64,000 bases of DNA from Micromonospora sp. FIMYZ51 (GCF_038246755.1 NZ_CP134706.1:3844001-3908000), one strand, 5' to 3'. Positions 7,385 to 15,644 are shown, counted from the stretch's first letter. Notes: a model not told the origin generated them from the letters alone. Numbers and translations: made by a program.

Positions 7385-8637
7385 ACCGGCAGCGCCGCGG
7401 CGGTCGCGTCCGGCCCGGACGGGGTGGGGGCCGGCACGGTCGGGTTGGCAGCCACCGGGGCGGTGGCGAGTCGTCCGTCGAGCACGGCCCGGGTGAGCCG
7501 TTCCAGCGCGGCCACGCCGACCTCGAGGCAGCGCTCGTCGACGTCGAAGGCACCGGAGTGCAGTGACGCGCCGCCCCGCTCACCGGTGACGCCGAGCTTG
7601 ACGTACAGGCTGGGACCGAGCGCGCCGAGCAGTGCGAAGTCGTCGGTGGTGAGCGGCGGCACCGCGAGGTCGGCCACCTCCACCAGGCCGGGCAGTTCGG
7701 CGTGGGCCAGCGCGACCAGTTCGGCCGCGTTGCGTACCGCGGGCATCTCGTTGGCCCAGGTGAAGCGGACCCCGAGGTCGAGCGCGGCGGCCTGCTGGCG
7801 GGCGACCCGCTCGATGACCGTCTTGAGCCGCTCGCGGGTGCCCTCGTCGAGGGTGCGCAGCGTGCCGGTCGCCTCCGCGTACCCGGCGACCTGGCTCTGG
7901 CTGGCGCCACCGGCGATGGTGCCGATGTTGAACGCCACCATTTCGTCGGCGTTGCGGGCCCGGGCCACCGCGGCGTGCAGCAGGTTCACGATGCCGCTGA
8001 GACCGAGGATCGCGTCGCGGCCCAGCGCCGGGGTGGCGGCGTGCGCGGCCCGACCGAGTATCTCGATCCGGAACGCGTCCTTGGCCGCCATCGCCGTGCT
8101 GCGGTCCACGCCGAGCGTGCCGACCGGCAGTTGCGGCCAGCAGTGCAGGCCGAGCACCGCGTCGAAGCGGCGACCACGCAGCCCTTCGTCGGCGAGAGCG
8201 GCGGCGGCGCCGGACTCCTCGCCGAACGGAATCTCCTCGGCGGGCTGGAACAGCACGGCCAGGCCGCCCCGAGCCGGTGGTTCCGCCGCGAGCCGGGCCG
8301 CCACGCCGTACGCGACGGTCATGTGCACGTCGTGTCCGCAGGCGTGACAGACCCCGGCGTTTGCCGACGCGTACGGCTCGGTCTTGGTGTCCTGAACGGG
8401 ATAGGCATCCATATCGGCCCGAAGGAGAACCATCGGCCCGGGAAGGGCCCCTTCGAGTTCCAGGAGCAGCCCCGTGCCGGCGATCCCGGTACGTACCCGG
8501 CCGAGCGGCTGGAGCTTCGCGGCCAGCGTTGCGGCCGTCTGCTGCTCAGCAAACCGCAGCTCCGGGTGGCGGTGGAGCTGACGCCTCAGCCGTACCAGCT
8601 CATCAACCCCGTCAAGTCCCCGCACCACTCGGTCCAC
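7381..8637 (-). CDS. M20 family amidohydrolase (N-acyl-amino-acid amidohydrolase type)
   Basis: A 418-residue metallohydrolase of the M20D type. Seen motifs are LRRQLHRHPELRF at the N-terminus, LLRADMDAYPVQD, the metal-binding CHACGHDVHMT and LFQPAEEIP. These match IAA-amino-acid or N-acetyl-amino-acid amidohydrolases that cleave an N-acyl amide. It is the first gene of the leftward operon that continues into the dehydrogenase, importer and mutarotase. An amidase at the head of a sugar operon may mean that the substrate is N-acylated; this is speculative. GTG at 8637 is the first in-frame start; two further GTGs at 8628 and 8625 sit at better distance from the GAGGGG box, so the true N-terminus may be 3-4 residues shorter. 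Confidence 0.87.
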   Translation of the reverse strand: MDRVVRGLDGVDELVRLRRQLHRHPELRFAEQQTAATLAAKLQPLGRVRTGIAGTGLLLELEGALPGPMVLLRADMDAYPVQDTKTEPYASANAGVCHACGHDVHMTVAYGVAARLAAEPPARGGLAVLFQPAEEIPFGEESGAAAALADEGLRGRRFDAVLGLHCWPQLPVGTLGVDRSTAMAAKDAFRIEILGRAAHAATPALGRDAILGLSGIVNLLHAAVARARNADEMVAFNIGTIAGGASQSQVAGYAEATGTLRTLDEGTRERLKTVIERVARQQAAALDLGVRFTWANEMPAVRNAAELVALAHAELPGLVEVADLAVPPLTTDDFALLGALGPSLYVKLGVTGERGGASLHSGAFDVDERCLEVGVAALERLTRAVLDGRLATAPVAANPTVPAPTPSGPDATAAALPV

Positions 8638-8741
8638 CCCTCGCTCGCGGCCTGCAATCCGGACCTAATTGAGACAAGAACCTAAATCAGGGGGGTGGCC
8701 ACGTCAATAACCAGCCAAAATTTGGGCTATGGTCCGTGACC
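8638..8741. promoter_or_regulatory. Divergent promoter region with palindrome
   Basis: This 104-base gap separates the leftward sugar operon from the rightward amidohydrolase. AGCCAAAATTTGGGCT at 8713-8728 is palindromic at all but one base pair. TATGGT at 8728-8733 sits 8 bases before the ATG at 8742, so the rightward transcript is probably leaderless and the palindrome overlaps its -10. CCTAATTGAGACAAGAACC further left shares AATT and GAGAC with the mirrored operators at 1467-1570, but only loosely. Confidence 0.5.
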
Positions 8742-9608
8742 ATGGACCGCGCTGACGCCCACCTGCACCTGTTCGCGCACGGCTACCCGGGCCGGTACGG
8801 GCGCTCCCCCGCCGGCGGCGAGGAAGTCGCCATGTACCAGGATTTCCGCCGGGTGCACGGCATCGACCGGGCGCTGGTGGTCGGCTACGAGGGCGAGGCA
8901 CGCTTCGCCGGCAACAACGACTACCTGGCCAGCCTCACCGCCACGCACCCCTGGATCGCCCCGGTCGCCTACGTCGCACCGGACGGCCCGACCGACGGGC
9001 AACTGGAACGCTTGTGGGCCGCCGGGTTCGTCGGGGTGGCCGCCTACCTGGTCGACGCCGACCAGGCCGACCGCTTCGCCACCTGGGTGACCAGGGCGAG
9101 CGCCCGGCTGACCGCCGCCGCTGCGCTGATCAGCCTCAACGCCACCCCGGCCGCCGCCGCCCGGCTCGGCACCGCGCTCGCCGGCCTGGACGCCTGCCCG
9201 GTGCTCTTCAGCCACCTCGGGCTACCGGGCAGCCGGCCCGCACCGCCCACCCCGCAGGCGGCCACCGAGACCCTGCGACCGCTGCTCGACCTGGCACGGC
9301 TGCCGCAGGTCGGGGTGAAGATCTCCGGCCTGTACGCGGTAAGCGAGCCCGCGCACGCCTGGCCGCATCCGGCCGCCCGTCCCTTCGTCGAGCTGCTGCT
9401 GGAACACTTCGGGACCCGCCGGCTCTACTGGGGGTCGGACTTCCCGCCCAGCCTGGACCACGTCTCGTTCAGCCAGACTTTGGAACCGGTCGGGCTGGAG
9501 CAGCTGCGCCCGACCGAGCGGGCAGACGTCTTCGGGGCGAACCTCCGACGCGCCCTCGCCCACCACCGGGCCCGGCCAGCGGACGGCCAGGACCGCCCCG
9601 CCGACTGA
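8742..9608 (+). CDS. Amidohydrolase-superfamily (COG3618) metal-dependent hydrolase, probable lactonase
   Basis: A 288-residue TIM-barrel hydrolase. The HxH metal motif is in DRADAHLHLFAHG at the N-terminus, and the late metal aspartate is in LYWGSDFPPSLDH. COG3618 includes L-fuconolactonase, L-rhamnono-lactonase and 2-pyrone-4,6-dicarboxylate lactonase. With a dehydrogenase and an acid-sugar dehydratase nearby, hydrolysis of a sugar lactone is the simplest role (inference). ATG at 8742 was preferred to the GTG two codons upstream because a TATGGT -10 lies 8 bases before it. The last codons belong to the first unit of a tandem repeat that continues past the stop. Confidence 0.83.
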   Translation: MDRADAHLHLFAHGYPGRYGRSPAGGEEVAMYQDFRRVHGIDRALVVGYEGEARFAGNNDYLASLTATHPWIAPVAYVAPDGPTDGQLERLWAAGFVGVAAYLVDADQADRFATWVTRASARLTAAAALISLNATPAAAARLGTALAGLDACPVLFSHLGLPGSRPAPPTPQAATETLRPLLDLARLPQVGVKISGLYAVSEPAHAWPHPAARPFVELLLEHFGTRRLYWGSDFPPSLDHVSFSQTLEPVGLEQLRPTERADVFGANLRRALAHHRARPADGQDRPAD

Positions 9609-9739
9609 CGGAGCCCGGCCAGCGGGGTGGTCAGAACCGCCCCGCCGACTGACGGAGCCCGGCGAGTGCGGCCAGGACCGGCCTGCCGACTGACGGAGCC
9701 CGGCGAGTGCGGCCAGGACCGGCCAGTCGGCAGCAGGGT
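9570..9739. repeat. Tandem repeat of about 41-44 bp overlapping a gene 3' end
   Basis: Four degenerate units share GCCCGGCSAGYG, GGCCAGGACCG and GCCGACTGACGGA. The first unit supplies the C-terminus and the TGA stop of the amidohydrolase, and the last is truncated. Copy number could vary between strains and, because later units carry the same TGA, would not alter the protein. Confidence 0.75.
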
Positions 9740-9778
9740 CGGTGGGCCGGCCGGGGCACAGTGGCCGGGCCGGCGCGA

Positions 9779-10302
9779 TCACTCCAGCATGCTCAGGCCG
9801 GCGGTGGCGGCGCCCCGCTCGTGAACGATGCCCGTGATCCGCTTGCGGGCGTCGGCGAACTGCGCGCGTTGTTCGGCCGGCAGCGACTGGTCGTTTGTCG
9901 CGGTGCTCAGGTCGACCACCCGGGCGGCCGGGTGGTACTGCATCCAGGTCGGCAGGACGTTCACCGCGGTCACCTCCCAGCGGCCGGCGGGGTTGCGGCT
10001 GAAGGTGAACTCGGGGACCACCGCGTCCTCCGTACCCCAGTGCAGGGAGAGAATGTTGATCTCCGCGCCGGCCGCGCGCGGCCGGCCTGCCGGGCATCGG
10101 CGGCTGCCTGTTCGCTGAGTTCGGGATGGACGAGCAGGTCACCGGCGGCCACCACGGTGAGGGTGGCCCGGGTGCCGGTCGTCTCCGACGAAGGCCGGTT
10201 GTCCTTCTTCGTCGGGGCGCTACAGGCCGCAGCCAGCCCGACGACGAGCAGGATGCACCCGGCCCGCATCCTTTTCCCGCACGAGATTCGCCTTCTTGCC
10301 AT
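9779..10302 (-). pseudogene. Decayed CapA-family (poly-gamma-glutamate capsule protein) gene
   Basis: The upstream part encodes a lipoprotein-like N-terminus (CILLVVGLAAACSAPTKK) followed by LTVVAAGDLLVHPELSEQ, which matches the start of CapA-like metallophosphatase domains. The frame then breaks near 10080. The other frame resumes with AGAEINILSLHWGTED, the family's HWG motif, and GRWEVTAVNVLPTWMQYHP, the usual C-terminal segment. The bulk of the 300-residue or so family domain between these pieces is missing, so this is a remnant rather than a small gene. The break coincides with a perfect 20-base palindrome at 10067-10086. An expressed chimera is not excluded but seems unlikely. Confidence 0.75.
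10067..10086. repeat. Perfect 20-base GC palindrome at the capA deletion junction
   Basis: GCCGGCCGCGCGCGGCCGGC equals its own reverse complement. It lies exactly where the two halves of the capA remnant change frame and lose the central domain, so it is probably a deletion scar or the hairpin that provoked the deletion. Confidence 0.7.
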
Positions 10303-10634
10303 GAGAAGAATTCTTATTTCACCCGGGCGGGGGATCGGCGAACCGGGAAATGTCCCCCGAACGAGGGACGGAACTGTCCGGTACGCGTCACCGTTCCCGC
10401 TGGGCGGTGGCCTTACCGCCGTGCTACGGCTTAATAACAGACGCATGCTGACCAGGCATTTTACCGAGAACACAGCCCCGCGGCGCGAGGGCTGAGAAGT
10501 GACGCTCAAATCGCATCGAGGTCGCTGGGAAGCCCAGTAGCCGTGGCTCGACGTCAACGAGTCTTACGATCCACACCTTTGCCTACCGACGCACACGCGG
10601 CGGCCCCGCCGATCCAAGAGAGAAGGTGACTTTG
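10303..10634. other. Gap of 332 bases with minor palindromes
   Basis: This intergenic stretch separates the capA remnant from the peptidoglycan hydrolase-like gene. AAGAATTCTT at about 10306-10315 is a perfect palindrome close to the remnant's start, and GGCGGT...ACCGCC at about 10403-10421 could form a hairpin. Base composition falls in patches near 10300-10320 and 10430-10470, as expected of promoters. No gene or RNA could be recognised. Confidence 0.5.
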
Positions 10635-11432
10635 GTGGCCGTCAACTGGTACCTGAACCGAGCCCTGACCAACTTCCGTAAGGCCGTCGACGCCGCGTAC
10701 CCGAACCGGGACAAGCGCTCCGACGGCACCATCGGGGATTCTGCTCACCAGGGAAGCTTCAGCGATCACAACCCCGATCCCGACGGTTCCGTGGATGCCT
10801 GGGACATGGACGTAGAGGTCAACGGGGTCGGCAGACCATACCGGGAAGATGTCGAACGCCTCAAGAAGGTCTTCGAGGAGCACGAGTCCTCGCAGTACTG
10901 GATTCACGATCGCCAGATCGCCAACCGCAGTTTCGGGTGGGAGCGTCGGATCTACACCGGCAGCAGCCCGCACACCGCGCATGTCCACTGGAATACCCGG
11001 GAGAGCCACGAACGCTCCGAGCGGCCGTGGGTCATCCCTGGCGCGACGGGAGGAGTCCCCCTCATGTTCTGCAAAATCAATGATCAGAATAACGCCGTAG
11101 CCGCGTTGCAACGCCAGCTCGCCACCCTCGGCTACTACAAGGGTGCGATCGACAGCCACTACGGCCCGGCAACCTCGGCAGCTCTGCTCGCGTGTCGCAA
11201 GGCGATGGGAAGCACGGTCAGCAGCGGCGACACCTACAGCCCTGCGGCATACGAGCAGGTATTGCGGGCGTACGTGCAGCGTTTCGCGGGCAAGCCGGGC
11301 GACTCGGGCCCGCCTGGTGCCCCTGGTCCGGCGGGTCCGCCCGGCCCTTCCGGCCCGTCCGGCCCGCCCGGCAACTGGACCCCCGAACAGGTGCTGCGAC
11401 TGATCGCGGACACGCTGAGTGAAGCTACCTGA
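10635..11432 (+). CDS. Peptidoglycan hydrolase-like protein with PG-binding domain and collagen-like tract
   Basis: A 265-residue protein without an obvious signal peptide. Residues 1-135 contain SDHNPDPDGSVDAWDMDV and later HTAHVHW, which resemble the metal ligands of M15/endolysin-type peptidases of phages and actinomycetes. Residues 140-205 form a peptidoglycan-binding repeat (AVAALQRQLATLGYYKGAID). Residues 213-240 are an uninterrupted Gly-X-Y run (GDSGPPGAPGPAGPPGPSG), followed by a short amphipathic end. GTG at 10635 is preferred because AGAAGG lies at the right distance; an in-frame GTG at 10626 would overlap that box. Function as a cell-wall endopeptidase is likely from the domains but not proved, and a phage origin is possible. 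Confidence 0.72.
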   Translation: MAVNWYLNRALTNFRKAVDAAYPNRDKRSDGTIGDSAHQGSFSDHNPDPDGSVDAWDMDVEVNGVGRPYREDVERLKKVFEEHESSQYWIHDRQIANRSFGWERRIYTGSSPHTAHVHWNTRESHERSERPWVIPGATGGVPLMFCKINDQNNAVAALQRQLATLGYYKGAIDSHYGPATSAALLACRKAMGSTVSSGDTYSPAAYEQVLRAYVQRFAGKPGDSGPPGAPGPAGPPGPSGPSGPPGNWTPEQVLRLIADTLSEAT

Positions 11433-11459
11433 ACTGATCCGGGCTCACTGGGAGGAAAC

Positions 11460-12164
11460 ATGGAACCCGCACCGCTCCCGCCCGCGCCGGATGCCCGAAC
11501 GCTACGCCGGCTGCGGCTCGGCGTCGGGGCGCTCGGCATCGCCCTGCCGATCGTCCTCCCGGCCGGTCATGCCCTGGCCACCGGAGGGTTCGAGTTGCTC
11601 AACTCGATCAGCAGCTACTACCACAGCGACATGCGGGACGTCTTCGTCGGCAGCCTCTGCGCGATCGGGGTGTTCCTGGTCAACTACCGGTACCGCCGCC
11701 TCGACGACGTGCTGAGCACCATGGCCGGCGTGCTCGCGGTGGTGGTGGCGCTGGTGCCGACCTCCACCGACGCCCCGCCCGCCGCCCTGGCCGACGGGGC
11801 GTTCCCGCTCGGCCGGGTGCACGGGGTCGCCGCCGGGCTGCTCTTCGCGATCCTCGCCCTGTTCTGCCTCTGGCGGTTCCCGATCAACGGCCCACCGAGC
11901 CGCGGCGCCCGGGTACGCAACGCCGTCTACCGCAGCTGCGGGCTCGCCATCCTCGCCGCGATCGCGCTCGGCGTGGCGAGCAACGCCCTGGCCGAGCCGG
12001 TCCGCGAGACGCTGCGACCGTTCTTCTGGTGCGAGGCGGTGGCGGTCTTCGCCTTCGGCGTGGCCTGGCTGGTCAAGGGCGAGGCGATGTTCCACCGGCC
12101 GCCCGGTCCGGCCCGCCGGCCACAGCCGCTCGCGGCCGACCAGCCGGCGACCGCGCCGTCCTGA
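11460..12164 (+). CDS. Six-TM integral membrane protein of unknown function
   Basis: A 234-residue membrane protein. Hydrophobic helices are seen around residues 21-40, 62-80, 86-102, 122-140, 158-178 and 190-208. The sequence SISSYYHSDMRDVFVGSLCA between the first two helices is a conserved-looking signature with Tyr, His and Asp residues that could face the membrane surface. The C-terminal 25 residues are proline-rich and cytoplasmic-looking. GGAGG precedes the ATG, 27 bases after the peptidoglycan hydrolase-like gene in the same direction, so the two may be cotranscribed. No function is assigned. Confidence 0.7.
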   Translation: MEPAPLPPAPDARTLRRLRLGVGALGIALPIVLPAGHALATGGFELLNSISSYYHSDMRDVFVGSLCAIGVFLVNYRYRRLDDVLSTMAGVLAVVVALVPTSTDAPPAALADGAFPLGRVHGVAAGLLFAILALFCLWRFPINGPPSRGARVRNAVYRSCGLAILAAIALGVASNALAEPVRETLRPFFWCEAVAVFAFGVAWLVKGEAMFHRPPGPARRPQPLAADQPATAPS

Positions 12165-12233
12165 CCGGCACGTCCACCCCACGACGTGGTGGCCAGGGGG
12201 CCGCCGCGCGGCGATCCCCTGGCCACCGTCACC

Positions 12234-12866
12234 TCACTCGAACAACGACAGGGTCAACGTCGAGGTGTACGAGCCGGCGGCGACATCGGCCGGCGTACGC
12301 AGGAACAGGTCGGCGTTGACCGTGTACGCGCCACCCGCGACGGCACCCGAGTCGAACGTCGAGACCAGCAGTTCCTGGTCGACCAGACCGACGTTGTTAC
12401 CCGGCTGGGTCGGCTCGTCGATCACGGTCACGACCTCCTCGCCCTCGCTCACCAGACCGGTGTCGCCACCGTCCAGCAGCCGCGGCTTCCAACCCAGGTG
12501 GCCCGCGCCGATCGGATCCTGGCCGGCGCTGCCGACGAAGTCGGTCGCGCTGCCCAGCACCGCCCAGGCGGCGTTCTCGGGCACCTCGTCCGTCGTGCGG
12601 GTGTCGGTAACCGTCACCGTCGGCAGGGTGCCGACGAACTGGCGGACCAGCAGCGTCGAACCATCCTCGGCCAACGCCACCGAGTCACCGGCGATGGAGA
12701 GCGCCAGCACCCCCGGTTCCTTGATCTCCTCGATGTCGACGGTCACCGACACGTCGGCGCTGTCCCCCGGCTCGGCCGCCGCCGGTGACGCCATCGCCAC
12801 CGAACCGGCCAGCATGGCACCCGCGGCACCGGCCGCGAGCAGCCGCTTACGACTCCATGTGTTCAT
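12234..12866 (-). CDS. Secreted WxL-like surface protein
   Basis: A 210-residue protein with a clear signal peptide (LLAAGAAGAMLAGSVAMASPAAA, cleavage near residue 31). The mature part is a beta-rich, acidic domain. The phrase GHLGWKPRL near the middle and the ending FLRTPADVAAGSYTSTLTL recall cell-surface WxL-type domains, which bind peptidoglycan in Gram-positive bacteria; the match is by eye and weak. It lies 24 bases downstream of the large secreted carboxypeptidase in the same direction and is probably cotranscribed, so the two may act together outside the cell. Confidence 0.6.
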   Translation of the reverse strand: MNTWSRKRLLAAGAAGAMLAGSVAMASPAAAEPGDSADVSVTVDIEEIKEPGVLALSIAGDSVALAEDGSTLLVRQFVGTLPTVTVTDTRTTDEVPENAAWAVLGSATDFVGSAGQDPIGAGHLGWKPRLLDGGDTGLVSEGEEVVTVIDEPTQPGNNVGLVDQELLVSTFDSGAVAGGAYTVNADLFLRTPADVAAGSYTSTLTLSLFE

Positions 12867-12890
12867 GCGATTCTCCGTTGTTGCTGACAG

Positions 12891-15644
12891 TTACAGGGCT
12901 GGACGGGGGTCGGCGCAGTTGACGCCCGCGTACTCCTTGGTCACCACGGTCGTCACCGCCTCGCCGCTTAGCGTTCCGGTGGCGCGGACGGTGGCCGAGC
13001 CGGCCGAGACCGCGGTCGCCCGGGTGTTGAACTGCTGGAAGGCGTTCGCGCCCGGCGCGACGTTGGCGACGGACTTGGTGCCGTACGCGCTCTCCAGGGT
13101 GATGGCCACGGCCGAGTCGTGGTCGTTGAACGCCTGCACCCCGAGGTACGCCTTGCCCGCCACACACCGCACCTGCACGGTGGTCGTCAGCGGCAGTTCC
13201 TGCGGGTCGTACAGCTTCTGCTTCCGGTAGTTGTCGCCGGTGCCGTCGGGCAGGTAGCCGTTCTCCACATTGCCCTGCGCATCCACCGAGAACCAGTGCA
13301 GAGTCGTGCCGGCCGGCAGGGTAAGCGTCTCCCCGCCCTCCCGGACACCGGCCGAGCCGTAGAGCGTGGACTCCAGCGTCGGACGGGTGCCATCGACGGT
13401 GTAGAAGACCGCCGCCGGTTCGCTGGTGGAGAAGGTCACGTCGACCATGCCGGCCGTGGCGCTCCCCTCGACCTGCACCGAGCTGGTCGGTGCCACCTCG
13501 TCCGTGTCGTAGTCACGGGCCACCCGCAGCATCTCCACCAGGCCGTTGGAGAACTCCATGGTCTCCTCGTGCGCGGAGGCCCAGGTCGGCTGGAAGGAGG
13601 TGCCGACCTCGAAGTTCCAGGCGTAGATGCCGTACTTGTACCAGAGCATGTCGCCGGAGTTGCCGGCCGCTGAGTAGAGCACGTCCGCGATCGGACCGGT
13701 ACGCGCCGGGGTGACGGCCAGGTTGCGGTGCCGCTTGATGGCGGTCAGGATCCGCGACGAGGCACCCCAGAACAGCGACTCCTCGGCCAGGGTGGGCCGC
13801 GGCGCCGAGATCCGGCCCGGAGTGGCGTACGAGCCGGGCGACCACATGAAGTAGTTGCCCGAGGAGTGCAGGTTCATCGAGAACTTGATGTTCCCGCGCG
13901 AGGCCAGCCAGTCGACGTTCTTGTTCTCCGGCTCCGACAGCTCGCTGGGCCCGGCGTACGTGCCGCTGGTGCAGCTGGCCGAGGCACCCGAGTAGCCGTC
14001 GAAGAGGCTGTACTCGGTGTAGTTGCGGTTGTTGTCCACACCCCACGAGGTACGGCCGAGGAAGTCCCCGGACTCCTGCGGCGTGCAGTGGTTGGTCATG
14101 TTCTTACGCTGCGAGTTGAAGTCGTAGAACGAGTAGTGCCCGCCATCCGGGTTGATCGACGGCGCGATCCAGATGTCCAGGTTGTCCACCAGCTCGCGGG
14201 TGTTCGCGTCGTTGGCGTAGTTGCGCAGCAGCCGCTCGGCCGTCTCGATGGTCACCAGCGGCGGCACCCACTCCCGGGCGTGTTCCTGGGCGTACGCCAG
14301 CACACCGAGCTTGGAGCCGTCGCGGTCCTTGCCGATCCGGATGGCGTACACCGGGTGCGGGTCACGGGAGACCGATTCCGGTGCGGAGAGGCCGTCCGAC
14401 AGTTGGGTCGGCGCGGCCGGTGCGACCACGCCCGCACCCGCGTTACCCCGGTAGGTGTACGCCTTCAGCAGTGTCCCGGCCTGCTCGTTGAGCGCGGCGG
14501 CGACCTCTGCGGCGGTGCTGGTGACCGCGCCGCTGCCATCGGTGGCCAGACCGACGCGGACCTGGTTGTCGGTCACGGTCACCGTCAGCGGCGAGTCGGC
14601 GGCACCGGGGTTGGCCAGTTCGACCGTGATGTCGTTGCCGCCCTCGTGACCCCAGGCCAGCGAGTCCACGCCGACGCGGCTGGCGTTGGCGGTGCCGAGC
14701 ACGGCCTGGGCCTTACGCCGGTAACCGTTGGTCTTGTACGGCAACTCGACGATCTCCGACAGCGTCGGGTACTGCTCGGCCAGGGCCTTGATCCGGTCGT
14801 ACAGCTCCGTCGGGGTCAGGTAGCTGGTGACGAAGTCCTTCTGGTAGCCGGGACCCTCGGGGCCGTCGCCTTCGATGGGCAGCCACTCGGTCACCTTTGC
14901 CACCGCAACGTCACCGGTGGGGCTGGTGATCCGCACGTACTCCGGCTTGCTGGTCACGTTCGCCGCGCCCCGGTGGTACATGTAGACCCCGGCGTCGACG
15001 AAGCGGGTGATGTTCTGCGACCCGCCGGAACCGATCTCGGTGCCCGGCCCGCTGTCCCGCTGCACGGTGAGTGCGGTGCTGGCCGTCTGGCCCTGCGCCC
15101 ACTTGGCCTCGACCGACAGCACCTGGGTGGTGCCGTTGGTGTAGTAGTCGGCACGGATGATCTTGACATCGGAGACCGAGGCGGCCGAGCGGGCCGCGCG
15201 GTTGGGCGCGAACTCCTGGTTGTCAGCCAGGTGCGCGGCGATCGTCGCCTCCCGCTCGGCGATCCGGTCCTGCGCGTCGGCCGGTGTGTAGAGCACCTCG
15301 CCGAAGGTGAAGCCGGCGGCGGTAAGCGCGGCGACCTCGTTTCCGGTCACCACGGCGTGCACGACAATCCCGTCCTCGTGCTGGTGGACGTGGTGGTCGA
15401 GGTCGACACCGGTGGCCACCAGCGCGTCCAGCTCGGCGTGGTCGGCCACCAGCACCTCGACCACGTTGGCCTGCTCGTCGGCGAGCCGACCGAGGTCGGC
15501 GGGGGTTTCGCCGACGGGTGCGGCGGCCTGCGGCAGAACGGCCGCCGCCGGGCTGACCAGCAGCAATACGGCGGTGCCGGCGGCCACGGCCGCCGATACG
15601 GGTAGTCGGTGACGCCACCGGGAACGGGTACGGAATCTGGGCAT
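12891..15644 (-). CDS. Large secreted zinc carboxypeptidase (M14 family)
   Basis: A 917-residue exoenzyme. The signal peptide spans about residues 1-37 (HRLPVSAAVAAGTAVLLLVS). After an N-terminal prodomain, the M14 domain carries the HxxE zinc motif in AYAQEHAREWVPP, the substrate arginine in INPDGG...NSQRKN, the third zinc ligand in SMNLHSSGNY and the catalytic glutamate in AWNFEVGT. A chitobiase/beta-hexosaminidase C-type repeat follows (AVFYTVDGTRPTLESTLYG), then a C-terminal beta domain around VQVRCVAGKAYLGVQAFN that may bind carbohydrate. The family removes C-terminal amino acids from extracellular peptides. ATG at 15644 has GAGGGG 11 bases upstream. Confidence 0.9.
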   Translation of the reverse strand: MPRFRTRSRWRHRLPVSAAVAAGTAVLLLVSPAAAVLPQAAAPVGETPADLGRLADEQANVVEVLVADHAELDALVATGVDLDHHVHQHEDGIVVHAVVTGNEVAALTAAGFTFGEVLYTPADAQDRIAEREATIAAHLADNQEFAPNRAARSAASVSDVKIIRADYYTNGTTQVLSVEAKWAQGQTASTALTVQRDSGPGTEIGSGGSQNITRFVDAGVYMYHRGAANVTSKPEYVRITSPTGDVAVAKVTEWLPIEGDGPEGPGYQKDFVTSYLTPTELYDRIKALAEQYPTLSEIVELPYKTNGYRRKAQAVLGTANASRVGVDSLAWGHEGGNDITVELANPGAADSPLTVTVTDNQVRVGLATDGSGAVTSTAAEVAAALNEQAGTLLKAYTYRGNAGAGVVAPAAPTQLSDGLSAPESVSRDPHPVYAIRIGKDRDGSKLGVLAYAQEHAREWVPPLVTIETAERLLRNYANDANTRELVDNLDIWIAPSINPDGGHYSFYDFNSQRKNMTNHCTPQESGDFLGRTSWGVDNNRNYTEYSLFDGYSGASASCTSGTYAGPSELSEPENKNVDWLASRGNIKFSMNLHSSGNYFMWSPGSYATPGRISAPRPTLAEESLFWGASSRILTAIKRHRNLAVTPARTGPIADVLYSAAGNSGDMLWYKYGIYAWNFEVGTSFQPTWASAHEETMEFSNGLVEMLRVARDYDTDEVAPTSSVQVEGSATAGMVDVTFSTSEPAAVFYTVDGTRPTLESTLYGSAGVREGGETLTLPAGTTLHWFSVDAQGNVENGYLPDGTGDNYRKQKLYDPQELPLTTTVQVRCVAGKAYLGVQAFNDHDSAVAITLESAYGTKSVANVAPGANAFQQFNTRATAVSAGSATVRATGTLSGEAVTTVVTKEYAGVNCADPRPAL

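Noticed and set aside
8439-8456. GGGAAGGGCCCCTTC seen as another intergenic repeat copy
   Set aside because: It is inside the coding region of the M20 gene and lacks the GTTAA arms; the resemblance is limited to the GC palindrome.
9570-9739. Repeats considered as a CRISPR array
   Set aside because: Units are directly abutting and degenerate with no unique spacers, and no cas genes are present.
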